Below, one piece after another: positions 33,642 through 42,203 of a DNA stretch of 64,000 nt. Within the stretch, counting starts at the first letter, position 1. Every line of letters starts with the position of its first letter. Under the pieces are notes generated by a model. That model was not told the DNA's origin, made no database searches, and saw only the letters and a list, made by a program, of their open reading frames with translations. Source of the DNA: a virus. The position numbers and the translations under genes were made by a program. The stretch lies in the IMG/VR virus record IMGVR_UViG_3300027969_003844, positions 41,200 through 105,199 of that record; one strand, written 5' to 3'.

Positions 33642-35233
33642 TATTGTTTTCCTGAAATATATTTAGAACTTTGTTCACTTAAAATGTATAACTCTTCTAA
33701 CTCTGGAAATGTTTTTCTAAAGTCTGTGCCGCGTCGCTGATCGTGTTGCGTTACAAATGCAAAGAAATCTGCTCGCGCTAATTGTAGTTTATCTGTTGAT
33801 AAAGGTTGTATTGCCCAATCGTACAAACGTTGTACTTTGTCAATTTCAAAGTCTTTAAATCCTTTGTATGGATTTTCTGAAGTTTCAATGTTTTCTTTCA
33901 TGAACTTGATTGACTCAAGTAACACATCAAAGTAATGTGACGGCAGTAATTTTAAACTTAGCCAAACAGGATCGTTTAGCATTGGAACATCAAACCATAC
34001 CAATTGGCGAGTAGTATTAAATTCTTGACGCAAACGCAAGATATTTTTTACATATTCCATCCAACCAGGAATACTGAGTGCATTAAAAGTAACAATTAAA
34101 TTCAAGCTATGCTTTTTGCCCACTTGCAAATACGTTGATATGTTTTTATGAAGCATTTCAAAGTCTAAGCCAAACCTGCCGTATTCAGCCTGAGGTCCCC
34201 AAGAGTCTAAACTGCAATATAGCATAAAGTGATCAATTGCATTTTTTGTTTCTAGCTCGTTTAACGAAGTTAAAAATTTATCCCACTGATTGCCAGGTGG
34301 GCAACAATTCGACGTTATGCTAAGATGTAAGTCATCTCCCTTGGGATTTGCCGCAACATAATCAAATACCTTAAAGGTATTTTTATCCATCAGTGGCTCG
34401 CCACCAGTCATACGGAATGTTTGTAATGTTGGATAAATTGTTGGGAACCATTCCCAGAATGCTAGCAGATAAGGATTGTCTGGTCCATTGTTTGGAATCA
34501 TGTTTTCATTTTTCATCCAAACTGTGTCGTTATGCTTGCGGCCATTGCTTAATAGATAAGGACCGTATTTGTCAATTTCTTTATGCCATTCAGTGCTTAG
34601 ATGCGGACTACAATAAGAACATTTGAGATTGCAGGCCTGATTGAAATTTACTTCAACATATTTTGGCGTTGGATCTCCGTTGTACCCATCTTTTACTACT
34701 TCATTGAGTATACCAGGGCGCCAAACATCTTTACTACGATATGCACGATCACTGAGCATTTCACCGCTGTCTTCAATTTCCCAACAAAAATTACACTCGT
34801 CTGGTCTTACACCATTGAGCATTTTCTTGCGCTGTTCTTTTTTAAATTTGGTGTTATGAATAGCACCAGAGTCTGCTTGAATTTCTTCTAATGGAATCTT
34901 GTGTGCTGGAGGATGATAACAACTATGAGTCTTTCCAGTGGGAATGTGAATGCTTACATTGTACCATTTGGCAAGGCACATGCTGGGGCTAATCTCATTG
35001 AGAATCTTGAATACTTTCTTTGTATCTTCAAGGTAAACACTCTTGGCAACACCATTTGTAGTAATAGTGCCATCACCTTTTACTTGTTGCAGGTCACCGC
35101 GAAATTCTGCTTTTTCGTCGTCAGACATATAAGCATACAACTTAGGTTCAACCAACTTTGCAATTCGTTGCTTGGCTAGGTCTTCGTTGCTGTTGCCTAG
35201 TTGTTTTGTTTTTAATTTGTCAAAAATATTCAT
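33641..35233 (-). CDS. Radical SAM protein with SCxHP N-terminal cysteines (CHH class), 530 aa
   Basis: Longest stand-alone paralogue. About 75 extra charged residues precede the auxiliary set C86 (MCLAKWYNVSIHI), C105 (HSCYHPPAHK) and C147-x2-C150 (CNFCWEIED). C201-x3-C205-x2-C208 (CNLKCSYC) and FRMTGGEPLM follow. Tyr replaces the first His of SCHH. It is first in its transcript: a 58-nt gap upstream holds TCGATAAGTA and a TATAAT-like box. Confidence 0.9.
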   Translation of the reverse strand: MNIFDKLKTKQLGNSNEDLAKQRIAKLVEPKLYAYMSDDEKAEFRGDLQQVKGDGTITTNGVAKSVYLEDTKKVFKILNEISPSMCLAKWYNVSIHIPTGKTHSCYHPPAHKIPLEEIQADSGAIHNTKFKKEQRKKMLNGVRPDECNFCWEIEDSGEMLSDRAYRSKDVWRPGILNEVVKDGYNGDPTPKYVEVNFNQACNLKCSYCSPHLSTEWHKEIDKYGPYLLSNGRKHNDTVWMKNENMIPNNGPDNPYLLAFWEWFPTIYPTLQTFRMTGGEPLMDKNTFKVFDYVAANPKGDDLHLSITSNCCPPGNQWDKFLTSLNELETKNAIDHFMLYCSLDSWGPQAEYGRFGLDFEMLHKNISTYLQVGKKHSLNLIVTFNALSIPGWMEYVKNILRLRQEFNTTRQLVWFDVPMLNDPVWLSLKLLPSHYFDVLLESIKFMKENIETSENPYKGFKDFEIDKVQRLYDWAIQPLSTDKLQLARADFFAFVTQHDQRRGTDFRKTFPELEELYILSEQSSKYISGKQ

Positions 35234-35265
35234 TCGCGTTGGTTACCGTGCTAAAATTATAAAGG

Positions 35266-35273
35266 TACTTATC
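35266..35273 (-). promoter_or_regulatory. GATAAGTA box before a radical SAM operon
   Basis: Exact GATAAGTA in context TCGATAAGTA, 33 nt before the start of the 530-aa gene. It is identical in 10 nt to the box before the 432-aa radical SAM gene. Confidence 0.4.
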
Positions 35274-35291
35274 GAGTTAAATTTGAAAAGT

Positions 35292-36557
35292 TTACTCAGA
35301 TAAGTTTCTATTATACTCGAGTATGGTTTCCATGTCGCGTACTAATTTTGGAAGATTTTCCCTCCACGAAGTTTTTCTAACAGTGTCTTTTTTATCAAGT
35401 TGCCTCATCTGCATTTCAAGTTGAGGAACTATCACCCATTTATTATGATTAGGATGATTTTTAAGTGGGGCTAAAAATTCCTTAAAGGCTCTTCTTCTCT
35501 CTGCAATAGTAAAATGGTCAAAGAAGGGATTGGTAAAATTTTCACTTAAATCTTCTACTTCACGTATTGCTTCCTCTCGCATTGCAGGGGTTAGCACATC
35601 AGTTGAAAGACCTATTGGATAAATCATTGGACCAAAATTAATACGACATCCATTGTTACTGGTCATTCCATCTATCCAGTTTGAAATCTTTCCTATCATT
35701 CTGTAGTTTCCTAGTCCAACTGTTACTGTAAATTGCAATTGAATATGAGGACCTTTACGTTTTAATAATGTTTGTACATTTGATGCAAATTCCTTTGCAT
35801 CAAGTCCGTAACGAAGTTGTTCTCCCCATTTGTCAAATCCATCAACACTGACTGACAGCACAATTGGACCGTTTATCTTATTCCACATATCTATTAGATC
35901 GTAGTGTTTATAAGTCAAATGACTGAAGTTGGTATTGTAAAATAATTCAATGCGTTGTTGGCTATCAATGAACATTTGTAAAAGTTCATAATGATGTTCT
36001 GCTATGGTTGGTTCACCACCTGCAAAGTAAATTTTTTCAATATCTCTATGAAACTCTTTTATTTCATTTAAAACTTTATCACCATCAACATTAATAATTG
36101 GGCTGTCAAGTTTTGTAACTTTAATGCGTTTATCTTCTACTGCATGAGCAGAGCTGTACTTTTCACCACAACCAATACAAGCAAAATTGCATTTGTTAGT
36201 AAATCTGTAGTCTAAATATAATTGTTTAAATTCTGCATGTCCAGATGGCTCAGGTTCTAGCAAAGATATAAATTTTTTCCAACGATTATTTTGATTTTGT
36301 CGCAGTGAGGTTCTGCCAGATGTTTCGAACCTGGTACATGCCGCGCACTCTTTTGGCAAGGAATCAGCAGTAAGCATCTGCTGTCTAATTTCATTGTATT
36401 TTGGACTATGAAAGATCTCCTTTAAGGTATTGTCTTTCAAATTACCCATTGGGGTAGGCGCAGTAAGGCAACAAAGATTTACACTGCTATCTGGATCAAT
36501 TTCTGTGTGCATCCATGGTAGAACGCAAAATGCTTTTGGTAGATTATTATAATCCAT
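35292..36557 (-). CDS. Radical SAM protein with N-terminal twitch-type cysteines (CC class)
   Basis: 421 residues from MDYNNLPKAF; AAGGA lies 7 nt upstream, directly after a 13-bp hairpin. C11 (FCVLPWMHTE), C29-C30 (LCCLTAP) and C71-x2-C74 form the auxiliary set. C123-x3-C127-x2-C130 (CNFACIGC) is the SAM motif, and IYFAGGEPTI and YNTNFSHL follow. It is separated from the main run by 58 nt and may be transcribed on its own. Confidence 0.9.
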   Translation of the reverse strand: MDYNNLPKAFCVLPWMHTEIDPDSSVNLCCLTAPTPMGNLKDNTLKEIFHSPKYNEIRQQMLTADSLPKECAACTRFETSGRTSLRQNQNNRWKKFISLLEPEPSGHAEFKQLYLDYRFTNKCNFACIGCGEKYSSAHAVEDKRIKVTKLDSPIINVDGDKVLNEIKEFHRDIEKIYFAGGEPTIAEHHYELLQMFIDSQQRIELFYNTNFSHLTYKHYDLIDMWNKINGPIVLSVSVDGFDKWGEQLRYGLDAKEFASNVQTLLKRKGPHIQLQFTVTVGLGNYRMIGKISNWIDGMTSNNGCRINFGPMIYPIGLSTDVLTPAMREEAIREVEDLSENFTNPFFDHFTIAERRRAFKEFLAPLKNHPNHNKWVIVPQLEMQMRQLDKKDTVRKTSWRENLPKLVRDMETILEYNRNLSE

Positions 36558-36565
36558 GTTTATTC

Positions 36566-36598
36566 CTTTAGTCGAGGTATTTAGCACCTCGACTAAAG
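36566..36598 (-). other. Perfect 13-bp hairpin before a radical SAM gene
   Basis: CTTTAGTCGAGGT and ACCTCGACTAAAG pair perfectly around a 7-nt loop. No U-run follows on the minus strand. The hairpin ends exactly where the ribosome-binding site of the 421-aa radical SAM gene begins. It may stabilise or process the mRNA, or act as a weak terminator after the upstream gene. Confidence 0.55.
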
Positions 36599-36604
36599 TA
36601 TTGA

Positions 36605-37123
36605 CTAAACAACCAAAGCGTTCTTGTGTTTTTCAATAGCTTCTGTTAATGCAAGTTCAACAAACTCATTGAACGTAATATCCATGTCATGTGCCAATTT
36701 CATGTAAGTCAGTAATTCTGAATCTTCAAAATCTACCTGAAGAACTACTCGATCATCATATTCAACACCACGGGCAATTGCAGTGGCTTTTTCTACAAAA
36801 TCTTCTGCAACATCAATGTCGATAAAATTTATATCATCAAATGCAGTTTCCCAAGTAACACTACGAGTAACATGCTCTTGTTTGTACGCATCTAAAAACT
36901 CGGGATTCACCCATCGGTATACCCGATCATTGACATTGTCCCAAGCTTCCATTTCAAACACTGTTTGATCTACGGGACTAAAAACACAAGTGATATTATT
37001 CTTAGTACCATCGCTGTCCCAAGAATCCAAGGAACGTGCTTCACCAAAGCACGACCATACATACTCTGACCCTTCAGTGATTTTGTAATCAATGATTTTC
37101 ATGTAGTCTTTAATTGTTAACAT
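36605..37123 (-). CDS. Hypothetical phage protein, 172 aa
   Basis: Starts MLTIKDYMKIIDYKITEGSE with AGGAG upstream. The first half is aromatic and beta-like (EYVWSCFGEARSLDSWD; QTVFEMEAWD). The end, DMDITFNEFVELALTEAIEK, looks like a ribbon-helix-helix or helical segment. Not recognised. It overlaps the DUF3307-like gene by 14 nt. Confidence 0.6.
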   Translation of the reverse strand: MLTIKDYMKIIDYKITEGSEYVWSCFGEARSLDSWDSDGTKNNITCVFSPVDQTVFEMEAWDNVNDRVYRWVNPEFLDAYKQEHVTRSVTWETAFDDINFIDIDVAEDFVEKATAIARGVEYDDRVVLQVDFEDSELLTYMKLAHDMDITFNEFVELALTEAIEKHKNALVV

Positions 37124-37493
37124 ATTGAATACTCCTAATAAAAATTGAAACCATAACAAGATAAGTTAAGCTATGTGCCAACTGATCTAACCCAAAATGC
37201 TTCCAGTACACTGGATTACTACTGTCTTTACATCCATATCGAACTTTGACCCAGTCAATATGATAATGCAATGCAAAATCTATTGTTGCCATTGCCAATG
37301 CAAACGTAAATCCTGATAAAAATGCAACACCAAAAATAATAAAAGTACACAATGAATGGAGACCACTGTGTTGTAGACCACCTATTGATCCATACACGCC
37401 CTTTTCGTTTAACATCCTTGGTGTCTGCCATACAAAATCGCATAACCAATGTTTGATAAACAGCAAAAGTAAGCTGGCTTCAAAAAGAAACAT
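37110..37493 (-). CDS. DUF3307-like membrane protein
   Basis: 127 residues with four hydrophobic segments. FLFEASLLLLFIKHWLCDFV, HSGLHSLCTFIIFGVAFLSG, IDFALHYHIDWVK and WKHFGLDQLAHSLTYLVM fit the DUF3307 family, whose conserved His and Asp residues face the membrane centre. Function is unknown. AAGGA lies 8 nt before the chosen ATG. It overlaps both neighbours. Confidence 0.65.
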   Translation of the reverse strand: MFLFEASLLLLFIKHWLCDFVWQTPRMLNEKGVYGSIGGLQHSGLHSLCTFIIFGVAFLSGFTFALAMATIDFALHYHIDWVKVRYGCKDSSNPVYWKHFGLDQLAHSLTYLVMVSIFIRSIQYVNN

Positions 37494-37680
37494 TTTTTGA
37501 ATCCTTATCCTTATCAATTATTTCAATATGATCATATCGATGTTTTTCATTGGCAATAAGACTGTCAACTTCTAGCCAGTTAAAACAAAGTTCAGTGCGT
37601 GTTATTTGTAACTCTGCTCCTTCGTGCAGTCGCCGAAAAAACCTTACTTCAATTATATTAATACCACTTGCTTTCATCAT
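37480..37680 (-). CDS. Hypothetical protein, 66 aa
   Basis: MMKASGINIIEVRFFRRLHE opens a compact, beta-looking protein that ends DHIEIIDKDKDSKNVSF. A longer reading into the upstream gene has no ribosome-binding site. TGGAAC is the only weak site here, and the start overlaps the 92-aa gene by 23 nt. Not recognised. Confidence 0.45.
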   Translation of the reverse strand: MMKASGINIIEVRFFRRLHEGAELQITRTELCFNWLEVDSLIANEKHRYDHIEIIDKDKDSKNVSF

Positions 37681-37936
37681 AGTTCCAGTGTCTAGTATCA
37701 TATATTGTAGCAGAAACTGTATATCCAAGTAAACCTATTTCTATTCCAAATCCAGCATGATCGCATTTGTAACTTGAATTTATTTGAAAACTTAAAAATT
37801 TGCGTGGATAGTACAGTAGTTCAACTTCAAACATTTTAAATTTTGTCCACAGTACTGCTTTTGCATAACAATAAAGATTTTTAAAGGTGTTATGTTTAGC
37901 AAATGGATTATAGATATCAAAACTTAGATTTAGCAT
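37658..37936 (-). CDS. Conserved phage protein, 92 aa
   Basis: MLNLSFDIYNPFAKHNTFKN, then LYCYAKAVLW, and near the end GFGIEIGLLGYTVSATIYDT followed by RHWNYDE, match a widespread small phage family recalled from memory, with no known role. It is aromatic and beta-rich. GAGGAG lies upstream of the ATG. Confidence 0.65.
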   Translation of the reverse strand: MLNLSFDIYNPFAKHNTFKNLYCYAKAVLWTKFKMFEVELLYYPRKFLSFQINSSYKCDHAGFGIEIGLLGYTVSATIYDTRHWNYDESKWY

Positions 37937-37938
37937 TG

Positions 37939-38184
37939 TTACTCCTCAATCTCAATTGCAAGCTGATGGATAAAAATTTGTTTACCAATTTCAAATAGTC
38001 CTACCCCACCATGAAAATCCACACAACTAACATGAATCTGAGTTTCATTGTCTTTGTCAATGGAGGCAGCAACCAATTCAACAATAGTGCCATCTTCGAT
38101 TTGAGAACGTATGTTGTCAACAACTTCTAACAAGTCTTTCTTACGTTGCTCTGCTTTGTTTTTGTTCAGACTAACTACCTTCAT
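37939..38184 (-). CDS. Hypothetical protein, 81 aa
   Basis: A Lys-rich N-terminal helix (NKNKAEQRKKDLLEVVDNI) leads to a beta-rich end (VELVAASIDKDNETQIHVSC). GGGGATTAC provides the ribosome-binding site. It is coupled to the 92-aa gene (2-nt gap). Not recognised. Confidence 0.55.
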   Translation of the reverse strand: MKVVSLNKNKAEQRKKDLLEVVDNIRSQIEDGTIVELVAASIDKDNETQIHVSCVDFHGGVGLFEIGKQIFIHQLAIEIEE

Positions 38185-38219
38185 GTAATCCCCTTATCTT
38201 GGTTAATGCGGTAACTTGA

Positions 38220-38633
38220 TTATCTTCTCATACTTGAGATTTCTTTTGCCTGCTCATCATTGATAACAGGAACTGCATTACTCTTATGCATGGTAGCAAT
38301 ACCTTTAATTAAGGTTCCTGTGTACACTTTATTTGGCACCTTTAAACATGCACCACCTGTAAACGGCAAACTGTTAATTTTAGGAGTCTCTCGCCGATGG
38401 TCAGGTTCCGGCTTAAGATATTCTTTTACCGGCTTTCTATTCTTTTTAACCTTGCCATGAATATAATCAACATATTCATCGTAGCTGATAGGGTCTAGAT
38501 TAATGCTCTTAAGAAATTTATTATGCGACCTGTGGTTTGTTTCCATTTCAGCTACCACCGCCTTGGTCATCTTAGTGGTACGCTTTTTATAACTGGTTGT
38601 GGTCAGGTATGGTCCTACTAAATGCATTGACAT
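38220..38633 (-). CDS. Conserved phage protein, 137 aa
   Basis: MSMHLVGPYLTTTSYKKRTT, then HGKVKKNRKPVKEYLKPEP and LPFTGGACLKVPNKVYTGTL, match a basic phage family seen in T4-like environmental phages, from memory. The role is unknown. It lies between two radical SAM genes. The basic and Pro-rich composition suggests nucleic-acid or protein binding, which is not proven. Confidence 0.6.
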   Translation of the reverse strand: MSMHLVGPYLTTTSYKKRTTKMTKAVVAEMETNHRSHNKFLKSINLDPISYDEYVDYIHGKVKKNRKPVKEYLKPEPDHRRETPKINSLPFTGGACLKVPNKVYTGTLIKGIATMHKSNAVPVINDEQAKEISSMRR

Positions 38634-38642
38634 TATATGTCC

Positions 38643-39932
38643 TTAATTGATTGAATTCCACCAGGTTAATATTTCAGGTCGACCCGCTAATATATTAGTC
38701 ATAGTATACACGTCTTTTCTAATTTGTTCAACCTGTATAATACGGCGTTTGCCCATAATCAAGCCCGATTGCCATTTATCAGGCCATTCTTCAGCAAAAG
38801 TGGGCCTTGCTTTAAGCTGAATTAATATATCTTGTAGTGGACCAGTTACTGTTGGAATTAGTTCATCTAACCAAGGATGCAGTAATTCTTTTGGCAATGC
38901 CAATGGTGACATTACAATATCAGGGGAAAAGCTAAAAATTACTTTTGCCAGTACATCTACATCAAGCTCATTGGATAGTTTCTGAATATTTTGAACTTCA
39001 AATAAACCTGGCAACGTAAGAGTAAAATCAAGACGGATCTGTTGATGATGTTGGCGAATTGCAACTCCTTGACGGAAATTTTCCAACCACTGGGGATAGT
39101 TAAGACCTGTCCTAATGTATTCGCCAATTTTGCCAGTACCGTCAATGCTTGCACATATTTGCCAGTCACGTAAATTAGGCAAGATATCAGTGTACAAGTT
39201 AATACCTTTGTAACTGATTCTACTGAGGTTGGTATTGTATCTAGCATACACTGTTGGACCGTCGCCCAGTTCAACGATGCGTTTCATGTAATGCCAATGT
39301 TGCTGGTACATTAATGGTTCGCCACCAACCCAATAGACTTCTTCAACACGATGTTGTTCTACGGCATCCGAAAACTCTTTTTCTACTTGTATACTTTGAA
39401 AGTTTTCAATTTGCTTTTTAACATCAGGGTTCATCCAGGCATTTTTTGGATTGTTCCAATTGATCATATTGTGCTGACGTTGTTCACTTTCTATTGAGCT
39501 AGAAAGCATACCTCCGCACATACGGCATTTGAAATTACATAGGTTACTAAATCGGTAATCCCAACTGATTGGTCTTACAGTGGTAAATCCATCTTTATCT
39601 GTATTGGCAATAACATCATCATACTTGTGACCAAATAGTTGATTAAAATAACTTCGATATACGTCAGTGTTAAGCAATTTATCATTGCATACTTCGCACT
39701 CGGGTAAAGTTTCTCCAGCCATCATTCGGCGACGAACTGAACGCATATGATCGCTGTTCCAGTGCTCTTCTAGTGTAAGAGGAATGTACTTTCCAGTACC
39801 AGGAGCAGTGTCAATGTATTGTTGAAAGTTTTGTGCTGGTTCTCGAGACGCACAACACATCCTGCGTTCGGTTTGCGGACTTAGATAGGTATGCACAAAT
39901 GGTGCCATACAAAATGTAGGTGGTTTGATCAT
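38643..39932 (-). CDS. Radical SAM protein with N-terminal twitch-type cysteines (CC class)
   Basis: 429 residues. C8 (FCMAPFVHTY), C26-C27 (MCCASRE) and C79-x2-C82 are the auxiliary set. C132-x3-C136-x2-C139 (CNFKCRMC) is the SAM motif, followed by VYWVGGEPLM and ARYNTNLSRI. It is the last member of the cluster, in an operon with a conserved phage gene and upstream of several small phage genes. Confidence 0.9.
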   Translation of the reverse strand: MIKPPTFCMAPFVHTYLSPQTERRMCCASREPAQNFQQYIDTAPGTGKYIPLTLEEHWNSDHMRSVRRRMMAGETLPECEVCNDKLLNTDVYRSYFNQLFGHKYDDVIANTDKDGFTTVRPISWDYRFSNLCNFKCRMCGGMLSSSIESEQRQHNMINWNNPKNAWMNPDVKKQIENFQSIQVEKEFSDAVEQHRVEEVYWVGGEPLMYQQHWHYMKRIVELGDGPTVYARYNTNLSRISYKGINLYTDILPNLRDWQICASIDGTGKIGEYIRTGLNYPQWLENFRQGVAIRQHHQQIRLDFTLTLPGLFEVQNIQKLSNELDVDVLAKVIFSFSPDIVMSPLALPKELLHPWLDELIPTVTGPLQDILIQLKARPTFAEEWPDKWQSGLIMGKRRIIQVEQIRKDVYTMTNILAGRPEILTWWNSIN

Positions 39933-39946
39933 TCAAATTTCCAACA

Positions 39947-40345
39947 TTAATATAGAACAGGTTCGTCTGTGTGCTCACCTTGCAACACCAACATCATTTC
40001 ATCTTCTAATGTAAAAATCAAATCATTGTGTTCTAGCACGGCCCGTCTCTGTTTATCATCTAACTTAGACCAATTATTAATAGCTTGGTAACTTCCATGT
40101 GCTTCTGTTGGTAAAAATTCGGTGATCCAACCTGATAGGGACTTGAATGAATTAACTGTATTGGCAGAATGACTGCTGCCAATAGCACGATGAAAATCAT
40201 TGGCCAGCACTGCTGTAAAACAACTACCAGGATTAAACCCGTAAACAACATAGTTGTACATGGTGTCGGCAAAATCCTTAGGCACATCCCAGCGTTTAAA
40301 AGTTTCTAAGATATTATTACGACTGCATTTTCCAAGACTTAGCAT
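39947..40345 (-). CDS. Conserved phage protein, 132 aa
   Basis: DTMYNYVVYGFNPGSCFTAV, LANDFHRAIGSSHSANT and SLSGWITEFLPTEAHG match a small phage family recalled from memory (NYLVHGFxPGSFFTAVLANDF). AAGGAG precedes the ATG. It opens the operon with the 429-aa radical SAM gene and has its own promoter. Function unknown. Confidence 0.7.
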   Translation of the reverse strand: MLSLGKCSRNNILETFKRWDVPKDFADTMYNYVVYGFNPGSCFTAVLANDFHRAIGSSHSANTVNSFKSLSGWITEFLPTEAHGSYQAINNWSKLDDKQRRAVLEHNDLIFTLEDEMMLVLQGEHTDEPVLY

Positions 40346-40377
40346 TCTAGCTCCTTAAAAGATTTTCCCAATATATT

Positions 40378-40406
40378 ATTGTACACGAATTGGTAAACTT
40401 TTGCAA
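40378..40406 (-). promoter_or_regulatory. Promoter TTGCAA-17-TACAAT
   Basis: Minus-strand TTGCAA, 17-bp spacer, TACAAT. It drives the 132-aa phage gene and the adjacent radical SAM gene. Confidence 0.65.
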
Positions 40407-40414
40407 GACCTTAC

Positions 40415-41506
40415 TTAAAATGCATCATAGTAGCTGAAGCTCTTTTCTTGAACTTTGCTCAGTACCAGTTGAATACCGTCTGCATTAGCAAAAACAAATT
40501 TACCACTTTGACTATCAATCTTCTTTAACTCTGATGTAGTAAATTTAATAGTACCCCAATTCCAATCAAACTCGCCGTCCTCATCCTTTTCAGTTTCGTA
40601 TTCTTTGATATGAATACTAACATGTCCTTGCAGTGGGTTACCACTCCATTCTTGACGTTCTAAATCTTCTGTTTTGACTTCTTCACCGTTGCGGATAACT
40701 TTCATAGTGAACTTGTTACCAGAATCAAATTCTGGCTTAACGTTCAGCATACGCAGAGCATCTTCAGGCGCTTCGTCATATCGATTCATCTCTTCAACTG
40801 TGGCTTTCAGCATGTCAAAGTTAAACTGAGCAAACAGGGCCGCAATTTGGCACAACTTTTCAGCGTGATGCAGAAGTGTTGCTTTCAAGTTGTCAGCACA
40901 GTATTCCATGATAAAGTTGGCATCTAGCCCTTTGTAATCCAGCATGTAGAACAAGCGACCGGGTCGATTACGCATGTGTTGGTCAATGCGCCACTTGTCG
41001 TTACAAGTGAGAACAAACAGTTTCTTGCTTGGGAATACGCCATCCAACAAGGTCAAGGCCTTTTCTTGGTCATCGCTGTCGTAGACCTTTTCAAACTCGT
41101 CAAACAAGACCATGCACGGTTGTTCAATCATTTGCATGAATGCATTGAACTTGTCGCCCACCCAAGGAGCGTTGATAACAATGCATGGAATTCCTAATTG
41201 CACAGCACCTTGAATGGCCAAGTTCTTGGCCAAGAGTGACTTACCAGAACCTTTTTCACCTGCTAGCATAACACCTGTACTTGCGGTACGATCCATAAAC
41301 GTATTCAAAATACGATCAGTATTTTTATCCAAGTCGCCGTAACGCCTACCTTTAATCTCAAAGCTTTCAATGTGTTCAAGGTAAAGAGGACCATCCATAG
41401 GCATTTCTTTGACCACGTAGTTGCCTACGGGCAACTTCTCATGAAGATCCATTGCCTCCTTGGTAGACACTCGAAATGTGTTTCCTGATTTTAAAAAATA
41501 AGACAT
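40415..41506 (-). CDS. AAA+ ATPase
   Basis: 363 residues. Walker A is MLAGEKGSGKS, Walker B is MVLFDEFEKVYD, sensor 1 is VLTCNDK, and the Arg-finger region is HMRNRPGRLFY. A C-terminal domain of about 110 residues is acidic (YETEKDEDGEFDWNW). This single-AAA form is common in large phages; the role may be remodelling of replication or packaging complexes. AAAGGA precedes the ATG. Confidence 0.85.
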   Translation of the reverse strand: MSYFLKSGNTFRVSTKEAMDLHEKLPVGNYVVKEMPMDGPLYLEHIESFEIKGRRYGDLDKNTDRILNTFMDRTASTGVMLAGEKGSGKSLLAKNLAIQGAVQLGIPCIVINAPWVGDKFNAFMQMIEQPCMVLFDEFEKVYDSDDQEKALTLLDGVFPSKKLFVLTCNDKWRIDQHMRNRPGRLFYMLDYKGLDANFIMEYCADNLKATLLHHAEKLCQIAALFAQFNFDMLKATVEEMNRYDEAPEDALRMLNVKPEFDSGNKFTMKVIRNGEEVKTEDLERQEWSGNPLQGHVSIHIKEYETEKDEDGEFDWNWGTIKFTTSELKKIDSQSGKFVFANADGIQLVLSKVQEKSFSYYDAF

Positions 41507-41533
41507 TCTCTATTATCCTTTCATTTGCAAATT

Positions 41534-41962
41534 TTAATTTGTAGCTTTTGCAACATCTTTAGTAATTCTTCCAATTTCTTTATAGCCCTGGCGAGTAGGG
41601 TGGACACCGTCTTTGCTTACTTCTGGAATGCGTATAATCCAGTCTTTGTTCTTGTTAGCTATCTCTTCAACAATGGCTTGTATTTCTGGCTTGATTGCAG
41701 GCAGAATCCAAAATACTCTTTTAGCATGAACTGCGGCTCGTATGCGTTCAAGTTCTTGACGTGTCTTGACACCCCGATGGTCATTGGATCCAAGACTAAT
41801 AATAATGCTTTCGGCGACCAAGTTATTGCCCTGATCGCCTTCGAGATTTTGCTTATTCCATTGCCAACTGTTGATACCACCTTTGGCATAGGTCACACAC
41901 TCTGGACGAGCCATATGTGTACCTACTGCTATGCTATCCCCTAAAATTAAACAATCAATCAT
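41534..41962 (-). CDS. SGNH/GDSL-type hydrolase, compact
   Basis: 142 residues. Block I ILGDSIAVGTHMA, block II YAKGGINSWQW, block III IIISLGSNDHRG and block V DGVHPTRQGY are all present, giving the Ser-Gly-Asn-His set and a complete active site in minimal form. It is likely an esterase, possibly removing acyl groups from host surface glycan. It lies in a run with the AAA ATPase and small phage genes. Confidence 0.88.
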   Translation of the reverse strand: MIDCLILGDSIAVGTHMARPECVTYAKGGINSWQWNKQNLEGDQGNNLVAESIIISLGSNDHRGVKTRQELERIRAAVHAKRVFWILPAIKPEIQAIVEEIANKNKDWIIRIPEVSKDGVHPTRQGYKEIGRITKDVAKATN

Positions 41963-41969
41963 TATGTTC

Positions 41970-42194
41970 CTAATTAGATAACTGCATGATTATGTATTCT
42001 TCATCAGTAACGTGTGCAATGGGTTTAATCCAACCTGCATTAATTGCAGTGGTTAAGATTTTTTTATATTCAGTTGGGCAGTTATTACTAATCTCAAATC
42101 CTGCTCTTGACGCAACCACTAATCCATTGACAATTCTAAAATGCTTCTCACCAGGTCTAATGGCCTTAATACTTGATTGTGCATGTACAAACAT
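41970..42194 (-). CDS. Conserved small phage protein, 74 aa
   Basis: MFVHAQSSIKAIRPGEKHFR, then IVNGLVVASRAGFEI and a short helical end, is a small phage family seen before, from memory. Function unknown. It is 7 nt from the SGNH hydrolase gene in one operon. Confidence 0.6.
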   Translation of the reverse strand: MFVHAQSSIKAIRPGEKHFRIVNGLVVASRAGFEISNNCPTEYKKILTTAINAGWIKPIAHVTDEEYIIMQLSN

Positions 42195-42203
42195 TTTGTA
42201 TTC

